64,000 nucleotides of DNA, taken from the NCBI RefSeq assembly GCF_040807025.1, contig NC_090964.1:10192214-10256213 (forward strand), in the 5' to 3' direction. The notes beneath the pieces were generated by a model that ran no database searches, was not told the origin of the DNA, and saw nothing but the letters and a program-made list of their open reading frames with translations. Numbering within the stretch: the first letter of the stretch is position 1; every line of letters starts with the position of its first letter. This DNA is from Struthio camelus. Lineage: Eukaryota; Chordata; Aves; Struthioniformes; Struthionidae. Both the position numbers and the translations under genes were made by a program. Below are positions 52,482-64,000 of this stretch, one piece after another.

Positions 52482-55400
52482 GTAGGCACACAAGAGAAAA
52501 TTAAGTCTGCAAAGGTGGTAAAACTGACTTTCTTGGGATTTGGAATATACCTTCTTACATTACCTCTAATGTGGGTATACCATAAATTAAACTATGTCAG
52601 TTAAATTATTTTTTCATTGTTCATATTGCTGTACAAAGAAGTCTACATGTCATGTGTTACTTAAGCAGATTTTGAAGAAAAAAAATCAGCATTACATTTT
52701 GGAATCTTATAGTTTTTGTCTTTTCAAATAGCTGGTAAATGCAAATGTTAAATGGAACAGTTGGGGGAGATAATCTTGAATGACCACAAAGAACAAGTAC
52801 CTACTTTTTTAACATGTTTTTTGGATTTAAAACCTGTTTGTGTTTGCTTGAAGGAGTGCTTCCCTGCCCCCCCCGCCCCCCCAAATATACCTTAACTGGC
52901 CAGATAATTGTCACACTGATCTAAACTGTTAAAGATTTCCATTTAGAAACGTTTTTTGTTTTGCTAAAGCTTCATATCTAAAAACTGATTTGAAACAGTG
53001 GCTATTAGAAAAGCAGAATAAAAGTTCTCATTAACTAAATGAATAGCATATTCTGAATATTTAATAATTCTGAAGTCTTAGTGGCTGATGGGAGTGTATA
53101 GCAGTGGTAAACTCTTGACAATGGAAAAATCACTGATTATTGGAAACTCCATAAGAAAATTTGGTTAGAATCAATCACATGGGAAATGCATGCTTGTTAA
53201 ACTTCCGTTAAGGAGAAGAAAAAAATCCAGATCTACAAAAAGTTTTTTTTTTTTTTTTGTCAAAGGTATGCATGTTATTTCTATCAAGTGTTGACTGTCT
53301 TCTAAATTGAAAATAATAGATCAGCAGATACACTGAGTGGCTTGGCGCAGCACGGTTGTAACGAAAGCAGCATGGTTGTGCATTGAGATGGGTATTACTT
53401 GGTGAGAAAGGAGAATAAGATGCTTCACTTGTATGCTCGAAAGGTAGTGGGAAGACTGAATGTGAAGAGTACTGTCTGAACTAGAGTGGGGATTTTTTTG
53501 GTAGCAATTTCAGTGTAAAGAGAATTTCATTGCTGTGGAGCAAACTTAAGCTGTTTTTTGAGTTCTGTCAGAAGATTTAACTTGTAAAACATTAACTTCC
53601 CTGACCCTGTTTCATGACAAAAGTCTGTCTTCTGGACAAAGTCCATTTTATTGGCATAGTAGGAGCTTTCTCTCTTCCTTTTTTATCCCCCACTTTAAGC
53701 GGTATGGTGGATTGCAGTGAGAGGACTTAGAAATAGAGAAGGCAAAACTTAAGCCTGGAAACAATCCCCCGATTTTAGAAAACAGTGACTTTGACAGTGA
53801 GCCTTCCAGGCTGCTGGTTCTTCATGAACTTTATCTCAAAACCACCTCATTTGTTGGTAAGACTTATTTAAGAGCCACACTATGAACAGGGTCAGAGAAT
53901 TGATGTGGCTTAAAAATATTTTTCTAAAAATATTTGTCACTTGTGTCATGACATTGATTCAGTTTATTGCGTAGCCCCTCAAGGCATTGTATTGGCACGA
54001 TGGGAACTTTATACGCTGGCCTGGTTGCTAAAGTAGTATCTAGTCAAACAGTAATATCTGCAGTCTGAGGCATCTGTTAATTTTTGTTCCGTTTCTTAAG
54101 GAAGTAAAAATGGCTCTACACAGAAAAGTGTCCACAGAGGTTACTGTTAAACATCAAAGGGTTGACTTTGGCCTTTGTCTTCACTTGATAGATTAACTGA
54201 GTTGCCGGCAATTCATGGTGTAGGTCCTGTTTGGACGAGATACTTAGAAACCCGGCTTTTATATTGATATTCATATTGAATGTTTTCATTTGGTGATTGA
54301 CTTCAGTGATTTCAGATCTGACTTGCAAAAAACACGACTAACTTTAAAATCTGTGTGGTATGAATGTATTTAGCAAACTAATTTGGAATATAAGTAGTGC
54401 TTGTTGAATTATGACGTATGTTATGTGGTGTAGTTTTAAGGCCAAAGAAGAGGCTGTGAAGCGTCTGTTTTCCAACAGTATAATAATACTTTACTAGAAA
54501 TGTAAACTCCCCATGCTCAGGATCAGTTCTGATATTTTTAGACATTAGACTGTACTACTTGGGAAGATCTGCTGGACAGCTTATAACCAGGCCTTCAGAA
54601 GAGACAGACAGGAAAGAACAGTTTCAAGAAACACCTAGAAGTGGTTTCGGGAGCACGTATCCACCAGATATATGCAATCTCTGCTTTTTTTCTGCTGGGA
54701 GATGAGACCTGTCTTGCGGCAGGGAATAATCATGCCCCTTTAAAGGTAGAGGTGGAGTCAGTGTCATGAAAAGGCAATTTTGTAGCTGTAAGCAGGAAGG
54801 AGACTTGACCTCTGACTGGCAAGCTGCTAGTGAGGAGTCTCCATAGCATGGTGTAAATGCTCCTACTGAAGTCCCCTCTCACAGGACCAGACACGTTACC
54901 TTGTAATGCTTCACAAAGCAGCTTCCTGCTGTGAGCTGTGTGAGGCTGCGTACCTGTCTGTACTTTGCGGCACAGCATCGTGTTCAGTGGAGAAATTGAA
55001 ATAGTAAGGAACTGTGAAAGCAACTTTGGCTGCTCACTTACATCTTTCAGTTTCATTTAGCGGTATCTCTTTAAAATCAGAATAATCTTTAGGAAGTTTT
55101 AGCCGAATAGATTCCTTCAGAACGTATTTTTGGTTGATCAGCTGAGCATGTTTTATCTCAGCAAGTAAATCATTAATTTTTAGAAGGATGCTGTAAATAA
55201 GTTTACAACTGCAGTGTTAACATAAGGGAACTGAAATGACTTCACTATTTAGTTTATTTAACCTTTTGAGTGCTGATAGAGCATAGAAACTTGGTTCCTA
55301 TTCTAGTAGGAGTTACCTCACATGTTAGGAATTAATCAACCTTAAAAATATTGGCAAATATTAAAAATAACTTCTAAGGCATGAGAGCTTTTGGCACACA

Positions 55401-58400
55401 TACCAAACTAATGTTTGGCTAGTAAGTGCTCTGGATCACAGTAAAATCCTGAAGATGCTTAAACAACTTGAAGCAAATAATACGTTTGCTAAGATCTGTT
55501 CTGGGGCCTTCTCAGGACTTTTTGACCCTGGTCATGAAAGAGGTACAACCTTAAAATCATGTTTCAGAACATATCATCTCTGTATTCTGAGAAGAGTTGA
55601 GTCCTCAAGCTAGCCCAAGGTTGAGATGAGTAGTTGTTTCTCCCCTACGTCTCAGTAGCTGCACTGCTAAACACTGCTGATTACTGTGGGTATTTAGGAG
55701 ATGTCTCTAACAAAAATGGATTGTGCAGTAAACAGAAGATAATGTTGTTAAGACTCTTCCTTTGAACAGTAGTTAGCTCTTTGTGTAGTGCAACATAGCT
55801 GTAACTATGATACTTGAGATATAAGCCACTTTTACTGTGCTCTGTCGGATCAGCTCTAACCTTATTCTTGTTCTTGGAAAATGCTTTAATATTTCAAAAA
55901 GACCCAACAGAGAAGAGCCATAGTGAAAACCATAAGCTGTAATGCTACTTGTCTATTAAAATATTTTAACCACTGTAGATTTTAGCATGCATAAAGATAA
56001 CTTACAAATGGCAATATGTTGAATTGTGGTTTGTTCTTGAGCTGCAGGATTGACTTTTATTAAAAAGCTATACTGAAATTACAAATTTTATTGGCTATTT
56101 TTGTAATCTCCTTGCAGAACGTAGCTTTTTTTTGGCTTTGTTATATCAAAGCTCCCCAGGATTTGGTTGGGAGTGGTTCTGTGGTTCTGAGATGCGATTT
56201 AGATCCACGTTCCTTTTATGATTATTATGAATCTTCCTACTGATCAATTGTTCCCGTTACCATTTGCTTCTTACGATTCTTTTCCATATTTTTGCTTTAC
56301 TGTGCTAAACTTCTGATTGCTTTTGGCTAACGGATTTTGGAAATGTTGATGTTTCAACAGATGTATTTAGTTAAAAATTAAAAGAAAATATTTGTGAAAT
56401 GTCCTTCCACACAGTCTTTCTCTGAAAAGTGGCCATCCATAGGAACATTTCTTCTTCTGCTTGTTGTGTTTTTTTTTTTTTTCCCACCCCTGGTGCTATT
56501 TAGTTTTTCCTAATAGAATAGGAAACTTTTTTTTCTTCCACGCTTTCTGGTATGGGCTATATTAAAATACTTAAGTTGTCTTGATATAGTATCTTTAGTA
56601 TAGTGAAAAGGAAGAACTGGAGCATATAACATGATTTTTCTTAAAAATAAGAACTAACTTCCTGTCTCTGGAGAATATCAAATCTCATGAAGAATGACCC
56701 ACTTTCCCAGCAATTGCTCCTGCAACTGACATTGTGCTCTTCCTGAAAGTGCCCTGACAGTAGTTGGAGTATTCAGTAGTGATGCACGTAATTTGGCGTC
56801 CGGGAGCAACTGGAAGTGCAAATCAGTCCATTGGAATTTGCTTAAAATGGATACATCAGCAGAGAGAAGTATTTGATCTGTTGTGTTTATATACCTAAAT
56901 GTCTCTGTTTTTAAACAGTAAGTGTAAAAAGGATAGACCTGTAGCAATATAGTTTTTCTTTCAACACAGGTGACAGAATCAAAAAGAAGTTTGATAACAA
57001 TCAATGCTCAGTTAGTATCTGCATGTGTATAGTTATTTTTCAACTAAGTGCTTCTTAGCTACTGATTTATGAACAGAGTAGATGTCAGTTTAGTTCAGTG
57101 AAGCCATTTAATTTCAGACTGTGTCTTAAGAACGCGTATTGCATATGGAAAGTGTATATTAAAAAGTTGCATCAGCTTGTGCAGTTAAGTTTTTTACCAA
57201 GTCTTCTGTAGTTCTTGTATGTATTTTGAGCTCAAGTAAGTTTATTTGAGAGAGGATATCTGATGTTTTGAGCTGAAGGGCTCATTACATGTTACAACTA
57301 AATAGGCACTAATAAAAAGCTAGTTCTTAATTAAAAACACATGTGGTGTTTATCCTGTAATACAGTTTCATTAACGCTGTTGCAGTGGTAGTGTATGCTT
57401 GATCGGAAGGGCCTAAATTCTAACTCTGGTTTAGCTACACTGCATAGCCTTTAGATGTATCCTAGAAAAGCCGAGACACATTTTAAAATCTTCTCTAGGC
57501 ATGCCTCCTCTACCTTGAGCTGGGCTAACTTAGTGGAGGATGATTTTTGGAGCAGGTTTTGGAAAATGCAAGTTGGAGGCAAAAAACCATTGATTTGTGT
57601 TATAGGAAGACTTAGTGACTTGCTAATGACCCTTTTGAAAGGGTGAAGATAAGTCAGGAATCTTAAATAAGAGGGGAAAGAGTATAGCAGTGAGTTGCCT
57701 TTTCAGTGCACTGATTTAAAGTAAGGTCAGATTTCTCTGCAGTATTATTGACAGCCTTCATTTTGCTAACGTGAGCATTGCAATCTAAAGCTTCGTTTAA
57801 GGGTTGGTTCTAAAGGAGTAGTTTTCTTGCTTCAGATTGCAGACTGACAGGTCACGTAGAGAAACTGATCAAACGCAATCAAGTATGCATCAAAAATCTG
57901 TCAAATTCCGAAATGAAGCTTCGCAGAATTATAAGGATCCCTTCAGTTTTCTTGTTTGGTAACACTGGGAATATTTTCTGATGAGTCAAAACTATATTAA
58001 ATTTTAATCTGGAAGCTGTGTATCTGGAATTTTCTCCATTTGTGGCATCATGCTTTATGCATTCTATGTGAAATTCCACAACATGAGAAACACTGCATAG
58101 AGATACGTTTTGAGTGATGAATCAGTAGGGTAAGGAATTCTCATTAACTTTAATTTTGCTATTGAGCATGTATAGATACAGGTAGAGCTGTGAATCTACC
58201 CTTAAACTGACTCTTTTTCTCTCTGCCTATGTCAATTAAATCTATGTAATATTTTACTAATGGGGAGGGGGCTGGAGAAAGTGTAATTCCTGGTAGAAAT
58301 TTGTAAAGAATTTCTTGGTAGGGAGTTTAACTGTAAAGATTCATGAAAGAATGTTACTATGCCTGTATGTCATATAAATACAAACTGTGCCTGATGCTTC

Positions 58401-58569
58401 CTGGAAAGCCAATCTGTTGCTCCTCTCCAGTCTGTGCTCTTGTTCTGAAACTAGCAAAGATGGCTTTTTTGGCTTTTGACTTGCTTGGCAGCTGGATCAG
58501 TTTCTTGCCTTGAATCATCAGGGGAGGAGTAAGCAACTTCAGGATGAGATTGGATATGACTGATTTTAT

Positions 58570-58613
58570 TCTCTCTCTCTCTCTCTCTCTCTTTTCTCCC
58601 CCCCCCCCCCCCC
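58570..58613. repeat. CT microsatellite with poly-C tail
   Basis: About eleven CT units, then TTTCT and about 16 C. A pure low-complexity pyrimidine tract. Confidence 0.95.
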
Positions 58614-60861
58614 GAATGAAATACACATAGAACTTAATCCCTTTGCTTCATAATTTTCTTAACCTGATCTAACTGTGCTGCTGCTGCAAGTAGTATTCCT
58701 GTCCGGCCACAAATTTGTCTCTTCCTCTGTGTTGGCTCTGTAATGGTGAGGAGCTTTATGTGGTGAGGAGGTCGGTTTCGGTGCGTCATTCTGGCTGAAA
58801 TATGAAGGGTGATTTTTTTGTGGTGTTAGTTTTCAGTCAGATTAATGAGCTGATATGACTCTACGCTTGTATGGTTGTATAATCCAAGTCAAGGGAAACG
58901 CGGGAGTTTCCCCCATTTCCATCAATGTGGCTTTAAATAGTCTAGATGTGGTTTTGGTCTGCTTAAAAAGTAACATGCTAAGAGGTATGCATCTGCTGAA
59001 ACTGGTCCAAAATCATTGCTCATTTTTCATGCAAAAGTTGCCTTCTGTTACAATGATATGGTCATCTATTAGTCTTGTGCTTGTTATAATTTATGTGGAG
59101 GAAGAGAGAAGTTATTCAGATGATAGGGTGAAGTCAGTGGCCTCTTAAATGCTAAATTTCTTCTGATATTATGAATGAAACTTATGTATTGTTTAATGAG
59201 AGCAGTTCTCAGATTCATCACCTACCTCTGGAATTGCAAAGTTCAAGCCTTGGAACTGAAGGCTAATGTAGAATACTGAAGAATCCAAGCATAAACTAGC
59301 ATAGCACTTGTTCCCTTTTTCAGCCCACTGCTGAAACCTCGAGTTTCTAGGAACGGTAATAGAAAGGAGACGGGGAGCTCCATCTGAGGACTGAGGGAAC
59401 AGAGCTCCCTTTCTCCCTCTTAAGTCGGAGGCCAAAGCACTTTCCATTTAAGCTGAAGAACTGTGCTGAAGAACTATACTGAAACCAGCAGGGAACCAAA
59501 AGCTGGAGCACATTTTGCAGCATGATCAAATTTTAAGTTGTAAGGAATTTTGTTTATGGCTGGATACAGTGATTAAATAGGTCAACTATTACTATAGTTT
59601 TGGAGCACTGTAACTATGGGACAGAAATGGCGCTAGAGCTCTTCTGACCTGTCGCTGTGGTATGCTAGGTTTGTTTCTAGCCCTTTATGGAAAGGAGGTC
59701 GCAAAAGGAGGTCGTTTCTAATGTGCAGTGGAAAGTTTGTGAAGGACCCTGTCTGAAGCCTCAGAACTGTGTATTAGGCGTTTGACTTTTTTGGATGCTG
59801 ACAAGTTGAAAGAGAGAGCAGTCTGAATTTCATCAAAACTTGCTGGGACCTTCAAATGTAAACACTATGAAACCCCACTTTTTTTGTTCTGAATGTTTTC
59901 CTTTCCCTTGAGGCAAGACATAGTGAAAATCCTTTAGAAGATCATGCTCACTGATATAAAACTTGTTCTTATATGGTAATAGTTGTTTCAATTATCTATC
60001 TATAATCTATGTGATCAGACTGTGTGTTTAAAATATTTTTAAAGGGGCTGTTTAACCTTTAGCTGGATACTTTCCTGAAAATGGCACAGGTAATTCATTT
60101 ATTACTGCAGTTATGTCAAGTCACTTAATACTACGACTTAATCTCTTCTGTCTTTAGTATTTGAATGACTGGGTGAATATTTGGAAGGACTTCTGAATTA
60201 TTTTGGCTGCAACAGAACTCCTCACTGGATGATGTACTCTTGTAATTGATCATAGCAACTGCATAAACTACACAAGCAAATAGAGCATGTATGCCCAGGA
60301 TTTAATCTGGAGGTTCATAGCTAGACAGATCTGTACAAATGGCGTTATGTTCAGGTATCTTGGATTATCATTTTCGTTTGTGATTTCTTCTGAAAATTTA
60401 AAGAGAAGATTTTTTTTTTTTTGATGGTAAGCCGCCTTTATTTTTTCATTGTTCTCTAATAGTGACAACTGGTTGTTTTGATAGTGATGTGGTTGAAATT
60501 AAATAGTTCATCTCGTTCAAGGTCCTTTTGCTCTAGCTAACAAAATAGCCTCTCCCCATTCCCGTTTTTTGTGTTAACTTGATGTTTTAAAATGTAGCAC
60601 TCAAATTGGTAATTACTCTGCATTAAAAGCCTTGTTTTCTTTGCAGATTTCCCTCTTAAATTGGGGGGTGGGGGGGGAAGCTTTCTATTCTGAGCCCAGT
60701 TCCGTTTATCTGTTATTAGGCGGCCACTTCAAACGTTCCCATTTCCAGTTTTATCAAGCTTCGTTTCACTTGGTAGTTCCAAACTGCCAGATGCTGCCTG
60801 TTCTCTCAAGTCTACTGTATGACTTCATTTCTGAAAGATATTATATCCCTGTTTCCTTCAG

Positions 60862-61023
60862 GTGTAACTGACAGGTGCTTGCAAAGATGTCTAAAACTAA
60901 CAAATCAAAATCTGGATCCCGTTCTTCTCGTTCGAGATCTGGATCAAGATCACGTTCGCGTTCCTTCTCCAAATCTCGCTCCCGTTCTCGTTCTGTCTCA
61001 CGATCAAGAAAACGCAGGCTTAG
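60862..61023 (+). CDS. THRAP3: THRAP3 first coding exon (partial gene)
   Basis: THRAP3 (TRAP150) is a nuclear Arg/Ser-rich protein that works in Mediator-linked transcription, pre-mRNA splicing and mRNA decay. This exon starts after acceptor GTTTCCTTCAG, has 25 bases of 5' UTR ending GCTTGCAAAG, and opens with ATG at 60887 ([14 protein letters not shown]), followed by RS-dipeptide repeats and ending SRKRRLR at donor GTAAGT in phase 2. That gives 45 complete codons. The N-terminus is the conserved vertebrate THRAP3 start. The rest of the protein lies beyond the window's right edge, so completeness cannot be judged. Confidence 0.95.
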
Positions 61024-64000
61024 GTAAGTGCATGTGGCTCCAGGTCAAAGGGTGCAACGGTCTGTTTTTCCAGTCTCTGTCCTGTTCAGATGGTTTGTCA
61101 CTTAGTGCTTTTCTATGAAAAGCCTTTTTTTAGATTCTAGAATAGATAGTGTCTTAGGGCGTTTCCTGCCAACCTATACTTTTTGAAGTGTTTTTAATGA
61201 GCTAGAATAAATTGTCTGTTTCTCTGTATTGTTAAGTGTTTTTATTTTTATTTTTTTTAAACTTAGCTGTTATTTGAGTCCTTAGCCTGGTCTCTGTAGC
61301 ATTTTTTTTTTTTGATGAAGGGTCATTTTACTTTTCTCTGTGGGATTTTTTTCTAACTTTAATAGTAGCAACTACAATAGTAATGATGCACAATTAAACA
61401 AGAAAATGTTTTTGTTAGTACAGCTAACTTTTACAGTATTATGGTCCACAGTAAAGTTGTTACAGCCTTTCTAAACCAGGCCCTAAGAGAAGGCCTCTTA
61501 CTTTGCTTTTCCTAAAAGGTATTGATAAAAGCCTCTGTCAAAGGATGCATTCCCGCTCCGTTCTTCTGCAGTCTTAATTGCTGCTGTGTGTAAGGTGATA
61601 ACCCATTATACATTTTCCTAATGTTAAGTACACACAATCTTGAGGAAGATCTGGCTTCCTATGTTAGAGGTACTTACAGATGATGATGTGTTTGAAATTG
61701 CCTAAGCAGGGCAATACGCAAAAAAAACAGCTTTTTATCATGATATGACAAAAGTGGTTGGTTTGTTTGTTTTTAGTAGACTTGAAATGCCTTTGATCCT
61801 GGGTTTGCTTTGCTAATATAAGTGGTAGTGAGTGTTAGAGTTTGTGTTCCTTAGTTAGAACAGGGAAGAAATCCGGAAGTTCCATAGCAAAAGAAGCTCA
61901 CTTGTTTTGTTAAACATCTTTTTTCTTTCTTTCTTTTTTTTTTTTTTAAACTTTTGAGTTAATTGATCCCAGATTTAAGAGGCTTTTGCAGATGCTACAT
62001 GCTCCTCCCCGCCGCCCCCCCCCCCCCGGGAATTCAGAGGAGTTTTAATGTAATTCAGAGGAATTTTAATGTCAGTTTAAAACACTGCTGTGAAAGGTAG
62101 AAGCAATTCTTTTTTTCTATTTCCCTTCTCCTCCCCTCAAAATACAGGAGTCAGTTAACCTGTATGGTAATTCTGGAGGGATAATGTAGATAATGTTATT
62201 TTCACTGCAGTTTACTTTTAAGAAATTGTTTATGTGCATAATAGTTACCACCTCCACAAATTGCTTCTGATCAGGCCAGTTAAAGGCTCATCTCTTTCAC
62301 AGATATTGGGAAATCTGTTTTTTTCCCTTTCCTTTTAAGTTAAAGATTTTGTATCTTGCAGCAGCATTCCGGTTGGATCTGGTAAAAATTATGTTCAGCT
62401 GCCTTTTCACTAAGCTTAAGTGAGTAACAATTATTCTGAAAATCATTAGGCTATAAGCACTTGCAACTGTTAACAATTAAAGATTTTCAAAATGCAGAGG
62501 CTGTAATAAACATACAGTTGGAGAGAGAAGGACAGGACAAAACCAAATTAGAGGCGGAGACTTGAGTCAAACTGAGTCCTTTGCAGAAGGAAGCTGGAAT
62601 GCTGGAAGATATGTTGTCGTTTGGGAATATCTGCCTAGCTGTGAAGCAACTTTGACAATTGGAAATGAAGGCACCCTGTATAAACATGATTGTTTCCTCT
62701 GTGCTGCTGCTGAACCTACTTGCGCTTTGCAAATAGCATCTTAAAAAAAAAATCAAAATGGAGGGGGTTAGTACAGACAAATCATCTTGTATGGAGTTAG
62801 CATATTCTCTGAGGTAGGTCTAACGTGTTATTTTAGCATAAAAATCCATTTTAGTGTACTTGAGTGTACATCATGAAAATGGTTTTACTCTTAGTCTTCG
62901 TTCCAGAGGCTTACTTTGTATTCTAGGTTGTCTTCCCATGTTTGAGTCTACCTGAAGTTACTTGCTTTCTTTATGGTTTTGTTTTGCGTTTGTAAGCATT
63001 CTAAAATAGTGGACTCTCTAAAACTTGTAGTGTGTTTTAGCCAGCTAGCTACAGAGACTGCCAGACCTGGGAGAATTATCGTTACTTTTATTGTTTCTTT
63101 TGCATAGCATTTATTGTATTTTTTTTAAATGATTTCTTGTAAATCGTCTCTGCAACTTTTAGAGTTAGATTTTTTCCTGCTGCAAGCCACTCTAAAATGA
63201 CAGAATAGATTTTGGAAGCAGCATACAACAGGTCCCCTGCTCATAATTGGCAACAAATGCAGTAGTTGTCTGAAAATGGGAGCGTATATGTTCTGCTTAG
63301 TGCTTTTGAATAGGATTCCTCTTTTAATTGGTTCATTCTTGCTGTCTGCCCCTGCCTTTCCTTCTTGTTTGTTGCTGTTTTTCGAATGAGGAAGTGTCTC
63401 AGGTAAGTTGCTAGGGTTTTTTTGGGGTGGTTTCAAGTAAAGGAAGACGCATATGTTAAAATTGCCATTAAACGGTTTGCTAGCAGTGACTACAGTATGA
63501 GTAAATTGTTTCCTGTTAAACTCTAATGTATTTGATAGCTGGAAAAAATAAGAATAGATCTAAAGTTTGCTTTAACTGCATGTATGTACTTTACTGTTTT
63601 AGGAATTCTAATGGTAGTTTTTTCTGTTAGGTTTTGGGGGTGTGAGGCAGGGGAAAATAGGGGGCAGCAGTGAGTTGTGTTTTTTGCCAGTCTGGAGAAA
63701 GAAAGGGTGGGGGTAGTACATATCTTATTAGAATATGACCAATGAGCGTTTTAGAGCTGACTGGATCTCTATTAATGTAAGAGGTGAATCTGGAAATGGC
63801 ATCAGTAAACACTATTTACTAATGTTCCGTTTAGAAAATTTCTTCTGTTTAAACCTACTAGTTTGGACATTTTCTGTTTTACTAATACAAAGTTTCAGAC
63901 TTCCAGCGAACTTTATAGTTTTCTAACAGTTGTGAAGTATTTACTGTAAAGCTGGCATTTAATCCTGAGCTACATGGTGCTTTTAAATAGTAATGCAACT
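61024..64000 (+). other. THRAP3: THRAP3 intron after the first coding exon, running off the window
   Basis: AT-rich intron with poly-T tracts (about 61303 and 61932) and a poly-C run near 62015. The next RS-rich coding exon of THRAP3 is not present before 64000. No RNA gene or transposon was recognised. Confidence 0.75.

Larger units (their letters stand above)
41364..60861 (+). other. THRAP3: THRAP3 5' intron region
   Basis: About 19.5 kb separating the CpG-island first exon from the first coding exon. From about 41970 it is AT-rich, with many poly-T runs (near 42150, 48343, 49616, 53239 and 56467), a poly-A/poly-G junction at 46702-46729 and a CT microsatellite at 58570. No coding gene is recognised on either strand. 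At least three segments (47278, 50002, 52400) have splice-site pairs compatible with small alternative 5' UTR exons. Confidence 0.75.

Overview
The window looks like vertebrate, most probably bird, nuclear DNA. The gene order TRAPPC3 (minus strand), MAP7D1 (plus), THRAP3 (plus) is the conserved order of human 1p34.3. Introns are short, GC content in the middle is very high, and I recognise almost no interspersed repeats, which fits an avian microchromosome. The species assignment is inference; the three gene identities come from translated exons that match the known proteins closely.

Layout. 1-7137: TRAPPC3 on the minus strand, five coding exons giving an intact 180-residue protein, in AT-richer DNA. 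6.5-7.7 kb: its CpG-island promoter, with three ZNF143/THAP11-type motifs. 7.7-14.5 kb: no recognised gene, but several AT-rich islands standing out of GC-rich DNA. 14.57-15.96 kb: a broken angiopoietin-family relic on the plus strand, with three apparent frameshifts, lost exons and a Trp-to-Cys change. 17.49-21.47 kb: a complete 14-exon plus-strand gene for a secreted glycoside hydrolase family 3 (beta-xylosidase-like) protein of 748 residues, a family that humans lack. 21.5-26.2 kb: no recognised gene, but a strong isolated TATA box and a homeodomain-type motif cluster. 26.16-39.55 kb: MAP7D1, about 18 coding exons. Its exons 9-12 carry several one-base frame breaks and intron 12 holds an 0.8 kb G-rich minisatellite. 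40.7-41.0 kb: a 48-base minisatellite. 41.0-42.0 kb: the THRAP3 CpG-island promoter. 42-64 kb: AT-rich introns of THRAP3, containing only its first coding exon (60,862-61,023); the gene runs off the right edge.

The genes do not form a pathway. TRAPPC3 is a TRAPP vesicle-tethering subunit, MAP7D1 a microtubule-binding protein and THRAP3 an SR-rich transcription/splicing factor: three housekeeping genes with CpG-island promoters. The lineage-restricted content sits between TRAPPC3 and MAP7D1, where a GH3 enzyme gene and a dead angiopoietin-like gene lie side by side in the same orientation. The most interesting items are the vertebrate GH3 gene, the angiopoietin relic, and the clustered MAP7D1 frame breaks, which are probably consensus errors but need reads to settle.
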